Below, one piece after another: positions 16,446-22,932 of a stretch of DNA of 22,932 bases. The DNA comes from Avelusimicrobium sp963660385. GTDB lineage: Bacteria > Elusimicrobiota > Elusimicrobia > Elusimicrobiales > Elusimicrobiaceae. The position numbers and the translations under genes were made by a program. The notes under the pieces were generated by a model. That model worked only from the letters and a program-made list of their open reading frames with translations, was not told the origin of the DNA and ran no database searches. Every line of letters starts with the position of its first letter. Position 1 is the stretch's first letter. The stretch covers positions 1 to 22,932 of the forward strand of contig CAVKWQ010000026.1 in the NCBI GenBank assembly GCA_963660385.1, in the 5' to 3' direction.

Positions 16446-16483
16446 ATAAAAAGGCCCCCGCACGGGCCAATTCACGCGCGGGG
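16446..16483 (-). terminator. Terminator of the MFS-DUF4321-maf-trxB run
   Basis: On the minus strand CCCCGCGCG (16483-16475) pairs with CGTGCGGGG (16464-16456), 9 bp with one G-U pair. A CCTTTTTATA tract follows. It lies 20 bases beyond the trxB stop. Confidence 0.8.
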
Positions 16484-16502
16484 ATTTTCCTTAAAACCAA
16501 GC

Positions 16503-17429
16503 CTAACGGTGCAAATTTACAAAGGCGGCGGCTTCAATGCCCGCTTTGGCTCCGTTTCCGGCGGCAATAATGGCTTGGCGGTAGTGCTTATCGGCACAGT
16601 CGCCCGCGGCAAAAATGCCCTCAATGGTCGTATGCGTGCGCTCGTCTGCAAGCACAAGGCCGTTATCGGCTAACGCCACCAAGGAATCCTTCAAAAACGA
16701 TGTCTGCGGCTCAGCCCCAATGGCTACAAACAAGCCCGAGCAGGCAATTTGGCTGATTTCCCCGGTTTTTACGTTTTTTACCTTTACGCCTTCCAGCGTT
16801 TCGCCGCCCAAAAGTTCCACGGGCACGCTGTTAAGCACCAGTTTGATTTTGGGGTTGGATTTTACCTTTTCCACGGTTACCTGGTCGGCGCGGAAAGCGT
16901 CGCGGCGGTGGATTAAATTCACTTCGGGGCAGAATTGCGACAAGAAGAGCGCGTCCTCAAACGCCGTATTGCCTCCGCCCACTACGCACACCGTTTTGCC
17001 GCGCATAAAAAAACCGTCGCAAGTGGCGCAGGCGGAAAGCCCGTGCCCGATAAATTTTTCTTCGCCAGATAACCCCAACCAGCGGGCCTTGGCCCCGGTA
17101 GCGATAATTACGCTTTTGGCCAAATATTGTTTGCCGTCGGTCGTCGTCAGCGTAAAGGGCGATTTCTCCCCCTCCACCTTGGCAATTTCGTCCGCCGTAA
17201 ATTCCACGCCCAAGCGTTTGCATTGCTTGTGCATATTGTCCATTAATTCAAACCCGCCCACGGGATTAACAAACCCGGCGTAGTTTTCAATATCCGGCGT
17301 AGTTAATAACTGTCCGCCCGGCACCGCCCCGCCCGCAATAACGGGCTTTACCCCCGCCCGCACCGCGTAAATGGCCGCACTGCACCCGGCAGGGCCCGCG
17401 CCGATAATAAGCAAATCCACTTCTCTCAT
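16503..17429 (-). CDS. trxB: Thioredoxin reductase (NADPH)
   Basis: This 308-residue FAD flavoprotein of the low-molecular-weight type passes electrons from NADPH to thioredoxin in the cytoplasm. The FAD-binding motif is GAGPAG (10-15). The redox-active pair is Cys134-Ala-Thr-Cys137, within SACATCDG. The NADPH domain has GGGNTA (151-156) and HRRDAFR (174-180), the arginines expected for NADPH preference. A second FAD motif, GIFAAGDCAD, is at 271-280. Length is normal. Its ATG overlaps the maf stop codon by four bases (ATGA), so the two are translationally coupled. It is the last gene of a four-gene minus-strand run and is followed by a strong terminator. Confidence 0.95.
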   Translation of the reverse strand: MREVDLLIIGAGPAGCSAAIYAVRAGVKPVIAGGAVPGGQLLTTPDIENYAGFVNPVGGFELMDNMHKQCKRLGVEFTADEIAKVEGEKSPFTLTTTDGKQYLAKSVIIATGAKARWLGLSGEEKFIGHGLSACATCDGFFMRGKTVCVVGGGNTAFEDALFLSQFCPEVNLIHRRDAFRADQVTVEKVKSNPKIKLVLNSVPVELLGGETLEGVKVKNVKTGEISQIACSGLFVAIGAEPQTSFLKDSLVALADNGLVLADERTHTTIEGIFAAGDCADKHYRQAIIAAGNGAKAGIEAAAFVNLHR

Positions 17430-17983
17430 AATGACGAAAACTCCTTATATAAGTTTTGGAAATATTCCACCGGAAAGCCCACTACATTGCTGCGGCTGCC
17501 GACAATGCGCTCTATGAACGGGTCTTCCTCGTCCTGCACCGCGTAAGCCCCGGCTTTGTCCATATGTTTCCCGGCCAAATGGTCCAGTTGTTCAGGCGAC
17601 AAGGTACGCGCCTTGCACTTGGAAACATCGTAGCCGTAGAGCATTTTATGCTCGTTTAAGCACATAATGCACACCCCGGTGTAAACGGACTGCCAGGAGC
17701 CATTTAACTTGTTTAAAATGCGCAGGGCGTCCTTTTTGTCCTTGGGCTTGCCGATAATTTCGCCCTTGCAAAAAACCAAGGTATCCGCACCGATAACCAC
17801 CGCGCCCGGATACTTTTGGGCGACGTCAAAGGCCTTTTGCACGGCTAGTTCGCTCACGCGGGCCGCCGGGCGCTTTTTGGCGCTTTTTTCGGGGCTTTGG
17901 GACGGAATAATATCAAACGTAAACCCCAACTCCTTTAAAAGAGCAATGCGGCGCGGGGATTTTGAGGCTAAAATTAAGTGCAT
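17426..17983 (-). CDS. maf: Maf family nucleoside triphosphate pyrophosphatase
   Basis: This 185-residue cytoplasmic enzyme hydrolyses non-canonical or surplus nucleoside triphosphates (dTTP/UTP or modified pyrimidines in the YhdE subgroup) to the monophosphate. The N-terminus LILASKSPRR is the family signature. VIGADTLVFCKGEIIGKP (around 61-78) carries the catalytic Asp, and WQSVYTGV corresponds to the usual HxVxTG block, here with Gln at the His position. Length fits. The start ATG lies one base after the stop of the DUF4321-like gene (TAATATG), and the stop overlaps trxB by four bases. Specificity between dTTP/UTP and m7GTP classes is not certain. The genomic link of Maf with a DUF4321 membrane protein is seen in other phyla. 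Confidence 0.92.
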   Translation of the reverse strand: MHLILASKSPRRIALLKELGFTFDIIPSQSPEKSAKKRPAARVSELAVQKAFDVAQKYPGAVVIGADTLVFCKGEIIGKPKDKKDALRILNKLNGSWQSVYTGVCIMCLNEHKMLYGYDVSKCKARTLSPEQLDHLAGKHMDKAGAYAVQDEEDPFIERIVGSRSNVVGFPVEYFQNLYKEFSSL

Positions 17984-17984
17984 A

Positions 17985-18203
17985 TTATTTGCGCACGAAT
18001 TTGGAAATAATCAGGTATCCCAACACCAGCCCGATAATGCCGCAAATGCTCACGCACAGGGCCAAGGGATGAATACCCACCGTGTAAACGCGCGTTAAGG
18101 CGTGGTCCAACTGCTGGGGCAAATAGGCGGCCAATTTTTCAAGGCCCAGGCCAATCAAAGCCCCTAAGACTAACGTCAACAACGCAAAAATAATTCCTCT
18201 CAT
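17985..18203 (-). CDS. Small two-helix membrane protein, DUF4321-like
   Basis: This 72-residue protein has two hydrophobic segments, about residues 4-20 and 44-67, joined by a short loop with Pro and Gly-Ile-His-Pro. The arrangement (short N-terminal helix, loop with VGIHPLALCVSI, then a Gly-rich helix ending in Lys/Arg) matches what I recall of DUF4321 proteins, which are often encoded next to maf. Function is unknown. The start follows AAGGAG with about seven bases spacing. It begins 14 bases after the MFS stop and ends one base before maf, so it belongs to the same transcript. The family call is from memory and moderately certain; the reality of the gene is well supported by position and ribosome site. 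Confidence 0.75.
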   Translation of the reverse strand: MRGIIFALLTLVLGALIGLGLEKLAAYLPQQLDHALTRVYTVGIHPLALCVSICGIIGLVLGYLIISKFVRK

Positions 18204-18217
18204 ACGACTCTCCTTAA

Positions 18218-19462
18218 TTAGTTTAAAGTAATTGTATCTTTTTTAATCGGCACGGGGACGTTCGTTTTGCCGTCCTCGCTGTCCGTAAGGCTGTAACGCA
18301 TCCGCCAAAAGCCGACGCCCGCCAACACCGCCACCGCGCCTACAATCAGCCACGGGCCGGGCAAATAGTGCGGAGCCACATAATCGCCCAACAAGCCAGC
18401 CATAAAGAAACCGACCGCCGAGCCCAAATTGTAAAACACCATCAGCATCCCCAAATACCGCCCGCGGGTTTCGCGCGAAGCAATGTTAGACACCAAGGTT
18501 TGCTCGCCGGGCGAAACAATCAGTTCGCCGACACCTGCAAAAAATACGCCAAAAGCAATTAAAATAAAACTGTCAAAAAACCCTACCGAACCGAAACCCA
18601 CCGCATACGCCAAGCACCCCAGCAGCATTGCCGTAGAAAGGCGGATTTTGCTCATCAGTACCGTACCCCAATATTGCAAAAACACCACCACCAGGCCGTT
18701 TACCGTAAAAAACCACCCGATATAATATTCCGGCATATGCAAATACTGTTTGCAATGCACCGAAAGCCCCACCACCAACTGGGAGTTTACGGCCGTAATC
18801 AATAATACATACAGGCACAATTTGGCCAGGCGCGTATCCTTTAAAGAAAGCAAGGTGGAAACAAAATTGGGCTTGCGGGACTTACAGGGTTTATGATTAT
18901 CCTGCACCAGCCGCCCCAAATACAAAATGGTAACCGCGTACAAAATAGCCGTAAAATAAAACGCCATACTGTACGAATACCGCACCAAAAATCCGCCCAT
19001 AGCCGGGCCCAACGCCCACCCGATGTTTAGCCCTATGCGGATAATGCCAAAGGCTTCTACACGCTCTTTTGGCGTGGTGTTGTCCGTTACCCACGCATTG
19101 GAGGCCGGGCGGAAGAACGCGCCCAAAAAGGTGGTTAAAAAGTACCAGGTGAGCATCCAGCCCACATTTACTTTTAGTTCAATGCACAGCCCCAGCGCAA
19201 ACATTGCAACAATTTGGGAAAACAGCCCCCACATCATCACATTTTTACGTCCAAACGCATCGGCCAGTTCGCCGCTAATGGCGCTGGATACGCAACGGGA
19301 CAGCCCAGCGAGAGCAATCACCAGTCCGGCAAGGGACGGAGACAGCCCCCGCTGGCTAATTAAATAAATGGTAAAAAAGGGTAAAGAGAGCCCGTAGCCA
19401 AAGAGCAAAAGCCCGTTGGCGGCGGAAATAAGAATCATACTGCGTTTGGTTTCTCTCTGCAT
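18218..19462 (-). CDS. Major facilitator superfamily transporter (drug-efflux-like)
   Basis: This 414-residue protein has about twelve hydrophobic segments. Between the second and third helices it has the MFS motif A-like sequence GELADAFGRKN (64-74). FGYGLSLPFFTIYL near the start and GPAMGGFLVRYSYSMAF in the middle (motif C-like region) fit drug:H+ antiporters, but the substrate is unknown. The frame extends upstream to 19642. I start at the ATG at 19462 (MQRETKRSMILISAANG) because the transmembrane fold begins there and the extra 60 residues run across the divergent yggS promoter region. No Shine-Dalgarno sequence precedes this ATG; TACAAT ends 8 bases upstream. It is first in a run with DUF4321, maf and trxB. 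Two palindromes just upstream could be operators. Confidence 0.85.
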   Translation of the reverse strand: MQRETKRSMILISAANGLLLFGYGLSLPFFTIYLISQRGLSPSLAGLVIALAGLSRCVSSAISGELADAFGRKNVMMWGLFSQIVAMFALGLCIELKVNVGWMLTWYFLTTFLGAFFRPASNAWVTDNTTPKERVEAFGIIRIGLNIGWALGPAMGGFLVRYSYSMAFYFTAILYAVTILYLGRLVQDNHKPCKSRKPNFVSTLLSLKDTRLAKLCLYVLLITAVNSQLVVGLSVHCKQYLHMPEYYIGWFFTVNGLVVVFLQYWGTVLMSKIRLSTAMLLGCLAYAVGFGSVGFFDSFILIAFGVFFAGVGELIVSPGEQTLVSNIASRETRGRYLGMLMVFYNLGSAVGFFMAGLLGDYVAPHYLPGPWLIVGAVAVLAGVGFWRMRYSLTDSEDGKTNVPVPIKKDTITLN

Positions 19463-19515
19463 ATACAGATATTGTATAAAATAAACCGCGTGCCCGTTGA
19501 GTACCCGACGGGTAC
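19463..19515. promoter_or_regulatory. Two perfect palindromes in the MFS/yggS divergent promoter region
   Basis: GTACCCG-A-CGGGTAC at 19501-19515 is a perfect 15-base palindrome. TATACA-GATAT-TGTATA at 19462-19478 is a second one, and it contains the MFS -10-like hexamer TACAAT (19476-19471, minus strand). Both positions suit binding of a dimeric repressor acting on the MFS gene and perhaps yggS. No regulator gene is adjacent. Confidence 0.4.
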
Positions 19516-19551
19516 AAACAGAAAAAATTTCCCAATTAAAGTAAATTTTGA

Positions 19552-19566
19552 TATAATATGTCAAGG
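19552..19566 (+). promoter_or_regulatory. -10 box and ribosome site of yggS
   Basis: TATAAT at 19552-19557 is followed by AAGGG at 19563-19567, seven bases before the ATG at 19574. No good -35 is present. If transcription starts about seven bases after the hexamer, the leader is only about ten bases long and the ribosome site sits at the very 5' end. Confidence 0.45.
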
Positions 19567-19573
19567 GATTTTT

Positions 19574-20275
19574 ATGACCAGGGAAGAAGAACTCGTAAAA
19601 AATGTGCAATTTGTAGAGTCTGCCCTGTGCGCCGCGTGCCAAAAGGCGGGCCGGAACCCGCAGGACGTAACCTTAATGGCCGTAACCAAGTACGCGCAAG
19701 ACAAGGATGTCTTAACCCTCTTGGCTAGGGGCCTTATCCGGCACATTGGCGAATCCCGCGTCCAACAGGCTGAAAAACGCTGGACGAGTCCCGTTTTTGC
19801 GCAGTACAAAACCGTTAAACATTTTATCGGGCATTTACAAAAAAACAAAGCGGCCAAAGCCGCGCGGTTGTTTGATTTTATAGACTCCTTGGATAACGAA
19901 GAAACCGCCCTGGCCTTAAACCGCACCGCGCCGGAAGGAAAGATACTCCGCGCGCTTGTACAAATAAAACTGACGCAAAAAGATACCCAATCCGGCTTGC
20001 CGCTTAACGAAGCGCGGGCTTTGGTAAAAAAACTGGCGGGACTGGAACATATTAAAATTTGCGGGTATATGGGTATTGCCCCGCAGGGCGCAACGCAAGA
20101 AGAGTTGCACCGCATTTTTAAACAGGTCAAAACAGCCTTTGACCAAGATTTTCCCAGCGGCGAGCGGTATTTGTCGCTAGGTATGAGTGAAGATTTTAGG
20201 GTGGCAGTAGAGGAAGGCTCTACCCTGCCGCGAATTGGCAGCCGTTTATTTGCCACAACTTTGGAGGGTTTATGA
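19574..20275 (+). CDS. yggS: YggS family pyridoxal-phosphate-binding protein (PLP homeostasis)
   Basis: This 233-residue single-domain protein has the fold of the N-terminal barrel of alanine racemase; family members hold PLP and help keep vitamin B6 and amino-acid pools balanced, with no known catalysis. The PLP lysine is Lys39 in LMAVTKYA. HFIGHLQKNKA and the C-terminal SLGMSEDFRVAVEEGSTLPRIGSRLF (phosphate-binding region) are near-invariant signatures. The ATG at 19574 was preferred to the longer frame from 19472 because homology begins there and AAGGG precedes it. The stop overlaps the next start by ATGA. Pairing with yggU mirrors the E. coli yggS-yggT-yggU order, without yggT. Confidence 0.94.
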   Translation: MTREEELVKNVQFVESALCAACQKAGRNPQDVTLMAVTKYAQDKDVLTLLARGLIRHIGESRVQQAEKRWTSPVFAQYKTVKHFIGHLQKNKAAKAARLFDFIDSLDNEETALALNRTAPEGKILRALVQIKLTQKDTQSGLPLNEARALVKKLAGLEHIKICGYMGIAPQGATQEELHRIFKQVKTAFDQDFPSGERYLSLGMSEDFRVAVEEGSTLPRIGSRLFATTLEGL

Positions 20276-20538
20276 TTATAAAGGTCCGTTTAATCCCAAC
20301 CGCAGGGCGCAATGAGGTGATTAGCCGCATTGGCAGCGTACTGCGCGTAAAGATTAAAAATAAAAAGGTGGATGACGACGCCGCCAACGCCATTATGAAA
20401 ACCTTCCTGGCTGATTTCTTTAATGTGGCGGAAGAGAGCATTATCATCGTAAAAGGCGCCAAAGGAAAGGAAAAGACCGTAGAAGTACGCGACAAAAGCG
20501 AAGAAGAATTGCGCAAGATTATGGATTCTATTCCGTAG
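20272..20538 (+). CDS. yggU: DUF167 family protein (YggU-like)
   Basis: This 88-residue protein fits DUF167: an N-terminal strand with VRLIPTAGRNEV, a central helix (DDDAANAIMKTFLADFF) in place of the usual PVDGKANxxL segment, a strand IIIVKGAKGKEKTVEV and a short terminal helix. The canonical Gly-Lys of the helix start is not conserved (KVDDDAAN), so the call is good but not perfect. The function of this family is unknown. The start overlaps the yggS stop by four bases (ATGA), and GGAGGG precedes it inside yggS. It is the last gene of the pair and is followed by a strong terminator. Confidence 0.85.
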   Translation: MIIKVRLIPTAGRNEVISRIGSVLRVKIKNKKVDDDAANAIMKTFLADFFNVAEESIIIVKGAKGKEKTVEVRDKSEEELRKIMDSIP

Positions 20539-20565
20539 AATTTGCAGTTGTTCCCTACAAACCCT

Positions 20566-20600
20566 AACGCCCGGCACTTTTCTCCGCCGGGCGTTTTTTT
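20566..20600 (+). terminator. Rho-independent terminator of yggS-yggU
   Basis: AACGCCCGGC (20566-20575) pairs perfectly with GCCGGGCGTT (20586-20595) around a 10-base loop. Seven T residues (20594-20600) follow. Confidence 0.9.
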
Positions 20601-20607
20601 ATTAATA

Positions 20608-20649
20608 ACGACAGATCCCGTATAAAGACACTACGGGATGACGGCAAAA
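20608..20649 (+). repeat. Palindromic repeat family A, copy 4
   Basis: The flanks ACGACAG and GATGACGGCAAAA match the copies at 9515 and 9628. The stem differs: ATCCCGTA and TACGGGAT, again 8 perfect pairs around a 9-base loop (TAAAGACAC). Like the others, it lies between convergent genes. Confidence 0.8.
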
Positions 20650-20685
20650 GGCAAAGGATAAAAAGCCCTATGACATAAAAGGGCA

Positions 20686-20720
20686 TAAAAACGCCCCGGG
20701 GCCATAAAACCACCGGGGCG
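20686..20720 (-). terminator. Terminator of the YbdG-like channel gene
   Basis: On the minus strand CGCCCCGG (20720-20713) pairs with CCGGGGCG (20699-20692), 8 bp, followed by TTTTTA (20691-20686). A weaker hairpin, GCCC/GGGC with a T5 tract, follows at about 20660-20685. Confidence 0.8.
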
Positions 20721-20741
20721 GAAAAGAATAAACCAACCGCT

Positions 20742-22016
20742 CTACGCTTTGGGCGCGTTATCCAACAGTTGCGCCACGCCTTGCGCAATATTGCGTCCGC
20801 TGGGCTGTTGGTACGCATACAGGCCAAACTGCGGCAATACCGCAAACAAATGGTCAAAAATATCGCTTTGAAGTGCCTCGTAATCGGTCCAAACCGTCGT
20901 ATTCAAAAAGCAATATACCTCTAACGGCAGGCCCTGGGCTTCTTGCTTCAACTGGCGCACCATCAGCGTAAAATTCGCATCGCCGGACACCACATACGGA
21001 CGCGAAGCCAAATATAACTCCGCATAGCGGCGGAAGGTTCCCAAGTTGGTCAAGTGCCGCCCGTTAATCAGGTTTTCCTTCACGTTGCGTTTGGCGTTAA
21101 AGGCGGTTATTTCGGCCTCTTTTCCGGACAAATAATCCTTTAACAGTTCAATTTTTTTCAAGCGTTCCAACATCGGGCGGTCCAAAAATTTAACCGTATC
21201 TACATCAATTAAAATACTGCGCTGGATACGCCGCGCCTTGGCCGCATACATACCGCTCCAATTTTTAAACGGTTTGGAAATCATATCGTAGGTCGGAACG
21301 CTGACGATTGTCATATCAAAGTTTTGCACGCGCACGCTGGTGAGCGAAATATCAATAATGTTCCCGTCGGCCCCGGCGGAATCCACGGTAATCCAATCGC
21401 CGATTTTAATCAGTTTGTTGGTCGTCAACTGGATACTGGCGGCGAACCCCAAAATGGGGTCTTTAAAAATTAAGGAGAAAACAGCCGCCAAAGCGGACAA
21501 GCCCGTGATAATGTACATCGGTTTGCGCCCCAGCACCAAGGATAATATAAAAAGCCCCGTGCCCAAAAAGACGACGATTTTTACCGCCTGAACAAGCCCC
21601 TTTATGGGGATATTCGGGTTGCGCCCGTAGAGGTGGGATAAGGTATCCAACAGCGCGTTAATAAGCCAAGAGAAACTAATCACCACGAACAGCCCCGTCA
21701 GTTTACCCATTAAGGTAGCCAGCCAGGTAACATCTTCAAAAATAAAAACCGGGTGCAGGTTAATAGCCACCATTGCCGCCACCACCACGCCAAGGGCGGT
21801 AAAAAAGCGGTGCTCGCGCATTGCGTTAAACCACTTTTCGGAGTGCAATTTAGCCACCAATTTGCTCAAATAGGTATTGCAAAACCAAGTGCTGAAACGC
21901 GCCAAAATATACAGCACAAACACAAACAGGACGGCGGACGCAATTTGCGCAATCAATACGTTGTATTGGTCCGGGATGTACGGCAAGTTTTCCACAAACG
22001 ACAAAATTAACTTCAC
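20742..22016 (-). CDS. Mechanosensitive ion channel, MscS superfamily (YbdG-like)
   Basis: This 424-residue inner-membrane protein has about five hydrophobic segments in residues 20-197. The pore-lining MscS helix is GLSALAAVFSLIFKDPILGFAASIQL (about 172-197). The conserved beta domain LIKIGDWITV...GNIIDISLTSVRVQNFD spans roughly 202-235. SVPTYDMISKPFKNW and the RRIQRSILID segment after it are specific to the YbdG/MscM branch, which responds to mild osmotic downshock. Length matches E. coli YbdG (415). The start codon is GTG, chosen because AAGGAG lies six bases upstream. It is a single-gene unit, divergent from a lipoprotein gene, with its own terminator. Confidence 0.92.
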   Translation of the reverse strand: MKLILSFVENLPYIPDQYNVLIAQIASAVLFVFVLYILARFSTWFCNTYLSKLVAKLHSEKWFNAMREHRFFTALGVVVAAMVAINLHPVFIFEDVTWLATLMGKLTGLFVVISFSWLINALLDTLSHLYGRNPNIPIKGLVQAVKIVVFLGTGLFILSLVLGRKPMYIITGLSALAAVFSLIFKDPILGFAASIQLTTNKLIKIGDWITVDSAGADGNIIDISLTSVRVQNFDMTIVSVPTYDMISKPFKNWSGMYAAKARRIQRSILIDVDTVKFLDRPMLERLKKIELLKDYLSGKEAEITAFNAKRNVKENLINGRHLTNLGTFRRYAELYLASRPYVVSGDANFTLMVRQLKQEAQGLPLEVYCFLNTTVWTDYEALQSDIFDHLFAVLPQFGLYAYQQPSGRNIAQGVAQLLDNAPKA

Positions 22017-22044
22017 TTATTGCTCCTTTATGTAAAAAAGTTAC

Positions 22045-22050
22045 TATAAT
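22045..22050 (+). promoter_or_regulatory. TATAAT -10 box placed for a leaderless lipoprotein transcript
   Basis: A perfect TATAAT ends 7 bases before the ATG at 22058. There is no Shine-Dalgarno-like sequence in between or just upstream, and no clear -35. Confidence 0.5.
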
Positions 22051-22057
22051 AAAGTGT

Positions 22058-22932
22058 ATGAAAAAAATACTCTTGGGCGCAATGTTTGCCTGTCTTTTAT
22101 CCGCCTGCTACACGCCGCTGAATAATTCCGGCGTGGCCACAACAAAGCCTTGGCTGGAAGTTTCCGCCAAGAAGTTGGATTTTGACGGCAAACAATACGA
22201 TTCCTGCTACCGCTTTAACATCCATTTTTGGCCGCAGGAAGTAGCCGAAGTGGTAGATATGCGGGCCGCCTGCGTGGACGCCTGCTGCTGGCGCAGCGAC
22301 AAAACCGAAATAACGCTGGATTTTAATAAAGATTTTGACCAACGCTTGGCCTACTACGGCCGTGCGCGCAAATACACCCCTGGCAAAATTACCTTTAAGG
22401 TAACGCACTCCAATTTAGTAAACACCACCAAAGTAACCACGGACCCCAAGGGCGCGGTTTCCAACAGCGGGCTCGTAAAACTATCCTATAAAGAGTACGA
22501 AAATCCCGCCCGCCTAAAACAAATTGAAGAGGCCGCCAACCTCCTGCAAACGCGGCGCAACGCCTATTTAAACGAACAACGCCAACAGCAGGCCGAAAGA
22601 GTGGCTAAAACCGCCGCACAGCCCGCCAGCAAAGAAGCACAGGCCAAAGCCTTGCTCTCGCGCGTGGCCGGGCCGCAAATAGACAAGTATTTCTACCAAA
22701 TGAACAAGTCCTACAACCGCCAAGGGGCTGTATTTATGCTAAGCGACCGCCTTTTGCAAGTGCAGGAACTGAACACGCAGGGCGGCTTTGCCGTTTACTG
22801 CCACGCCAAGGCCCGAACCGGGGTAAGCGCTACGCAATTAAAGGCCTCTACTTTTCCGTGCGGAAAATGGCGCGTAGATTTGGAAGCGCAAACCGTCCAG
22901 CCGGACAACGCCAAAGCCAAGCAAATTTGGGG
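22058..22932 (+). CDS. Putative outer-membrane or periplasmic lipoprotein, 3' end outside the window
   Basis: The frame is open for 291 codons to the window edge with no stop, so the gene is incomplete. It begins MKKILLGAMFACLLSAC, a signal peptide with lipobox LSAC and lipidation at Cys17. I do not recognise the family. A first domain (about 33-150) has YRFNIHFWP, a CVDACCW cluster (Cys72, Cys76 and Cys77) and mixed beta-type sequence. A Gln/Glu/Ala-rich probable coiled coil (about 150-200) follows, then another globular part with two more cysteines. The extent of the coding frame, the lipobox and the promoter position support a real gene. No ribosome site is visible; TATAAT lies just upstream. 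It is divergent from the YbdG-like channel with 41 bases between starts. Confidence 0.8.
   Translation, partial: MKKILLGAMFACLLSACYTPLNNSGVATTKPWLEVSAKKLDFDGKQYDSCYRFNIHFWPQEVAEVVDMRAACVDACCWRSDKTEITLDFNKDFDQRLAYYGRARKYTPGKITFKVTHSNLVNTTKVTTDPKGAVSNSGLVKLSYKEYENPARLKQIEEAANLLQTRRNAYLNEQRQQQAERVAKTAAQPASKEAQAKALLSRVAGPQIDKYFYQMNKSYNRQGAVFMLSDRLLQVQELNTQGGFAVYCHAKARTGVSATQLKASTFPCGKWRVDLEAQTVQPDNAKAKQIW

Noticed and set aside
16615..17283. 222-codon plus-strand ORF opposite trxB, and the 206-codon ORF at 14127-14747
   Set aside because: Both lie antisense to well-supported genes, with no ribosome site or recognisable domain.
19472..19573. Longer yggS start at 19472
   Set aside because: It crosses the divergent promoter region, whereas the ATG at 19574 has a ribosome site and matches the family N-terminus.
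19463..19642. Longer MFS start at 19642 (60 extra residues)
   Set aside because: The extension would overlap the yggS gene start and both promoter palindromes, and it is not needed for the transporter fold.
19561..20256. 231-codon ORF on the minus strand over yggS
   Set aside because: It is antisense to a clear yggS; the Ser/Cys-rich translation looks like a shadow frame with no family features.

Overview
The window looks like chromosomal DNA from a diderm (Gram-negative-type) bacterium with an intermediate base composition. It carries a periplasmic penicillin-binding protein 1C, a bacterial alpha-2-macroglobulin, a lipoprotein and a YbdG-type channel. Two stand-alone pilin-like genes have a prepilin cleavage motif and four C-terminal-half cysteines. 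That pilin style, together with the gene mix, resembles Elusimicrobiota (host-associated lineages), but this is inference; no rRNA or other marker is present. I see no tRNA, rRNA, CRISPR array, transposase, integrase or phage gene.

Layout. (1) 1-7894, minus strand: an alpha-2-macroglobulin gene followed by pbpC, sharing one base at a TAATG junction; this is a periplasmic defence and peptidoglycan repair pair. (2) 8040-9431, plus: a MATE efflux pump with a terminator-like hairpin in its 5' leader. (3) 9432-9873: a 442-base gap between convergent genes, filled with short palindromic repeats. (4) 9874-11427, minus: nadB (L-aspartate oxidase). (5) 11428-11865: a gap holding a strong plus-strand promoter, a 29-residue ORF with a good ribosome site, a run of hairpins and a bidirectional terminator. 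It may be a peptide gene, a structured RNA or both, and it is the least explained locus here. (6) 11866-13007: two divergently transcribed pilin-like genes with recognisable promoters. (7) 13061-16398, minus: a YheS-like ABC-F ATPase and a DEAD-box-family RNA helicase with a DETD motif II, again joined by TAATG. (8) 16503-19462, minus: a tight four-gene run, MFS transporter, DUF4321-like membrane protein, maf, trxB. (9) 19574-20538, plus: yggS and yggU overlapping by ATGA. (10) 20742-22016, minus: a YbdG-like MscS-family channel. (11) 22058 to the end, plus: a lipoprotein cut off by the window edge.

Two patterns cut across the window. First, at least four transcription units (nadB, the ABC-F gene, the MFS gene and the terminal lipoprotein) have no Shine-Dalgarno sequence and instead a -10-like hexamer 6 to 9 bases before the ATG, the layout expected for leaderless mRNAs. 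Other genes in the same window have clear AAGGAG-type sites. Second, two families of short palindromic repeats occur only in 3' intergenic spaces. One keeps an 8-bp stem with a 9-base loop by compensatory changes in every copy. The other is a perfect 38-base pair in inverted orientation that brackets the first 9.6 kb.

Most genes are ordinary housekeeping or envelope genes. Start codons for nadB, the MFS gene and yggS were chosen downstream of the longest possible ORF because family homology begins there.
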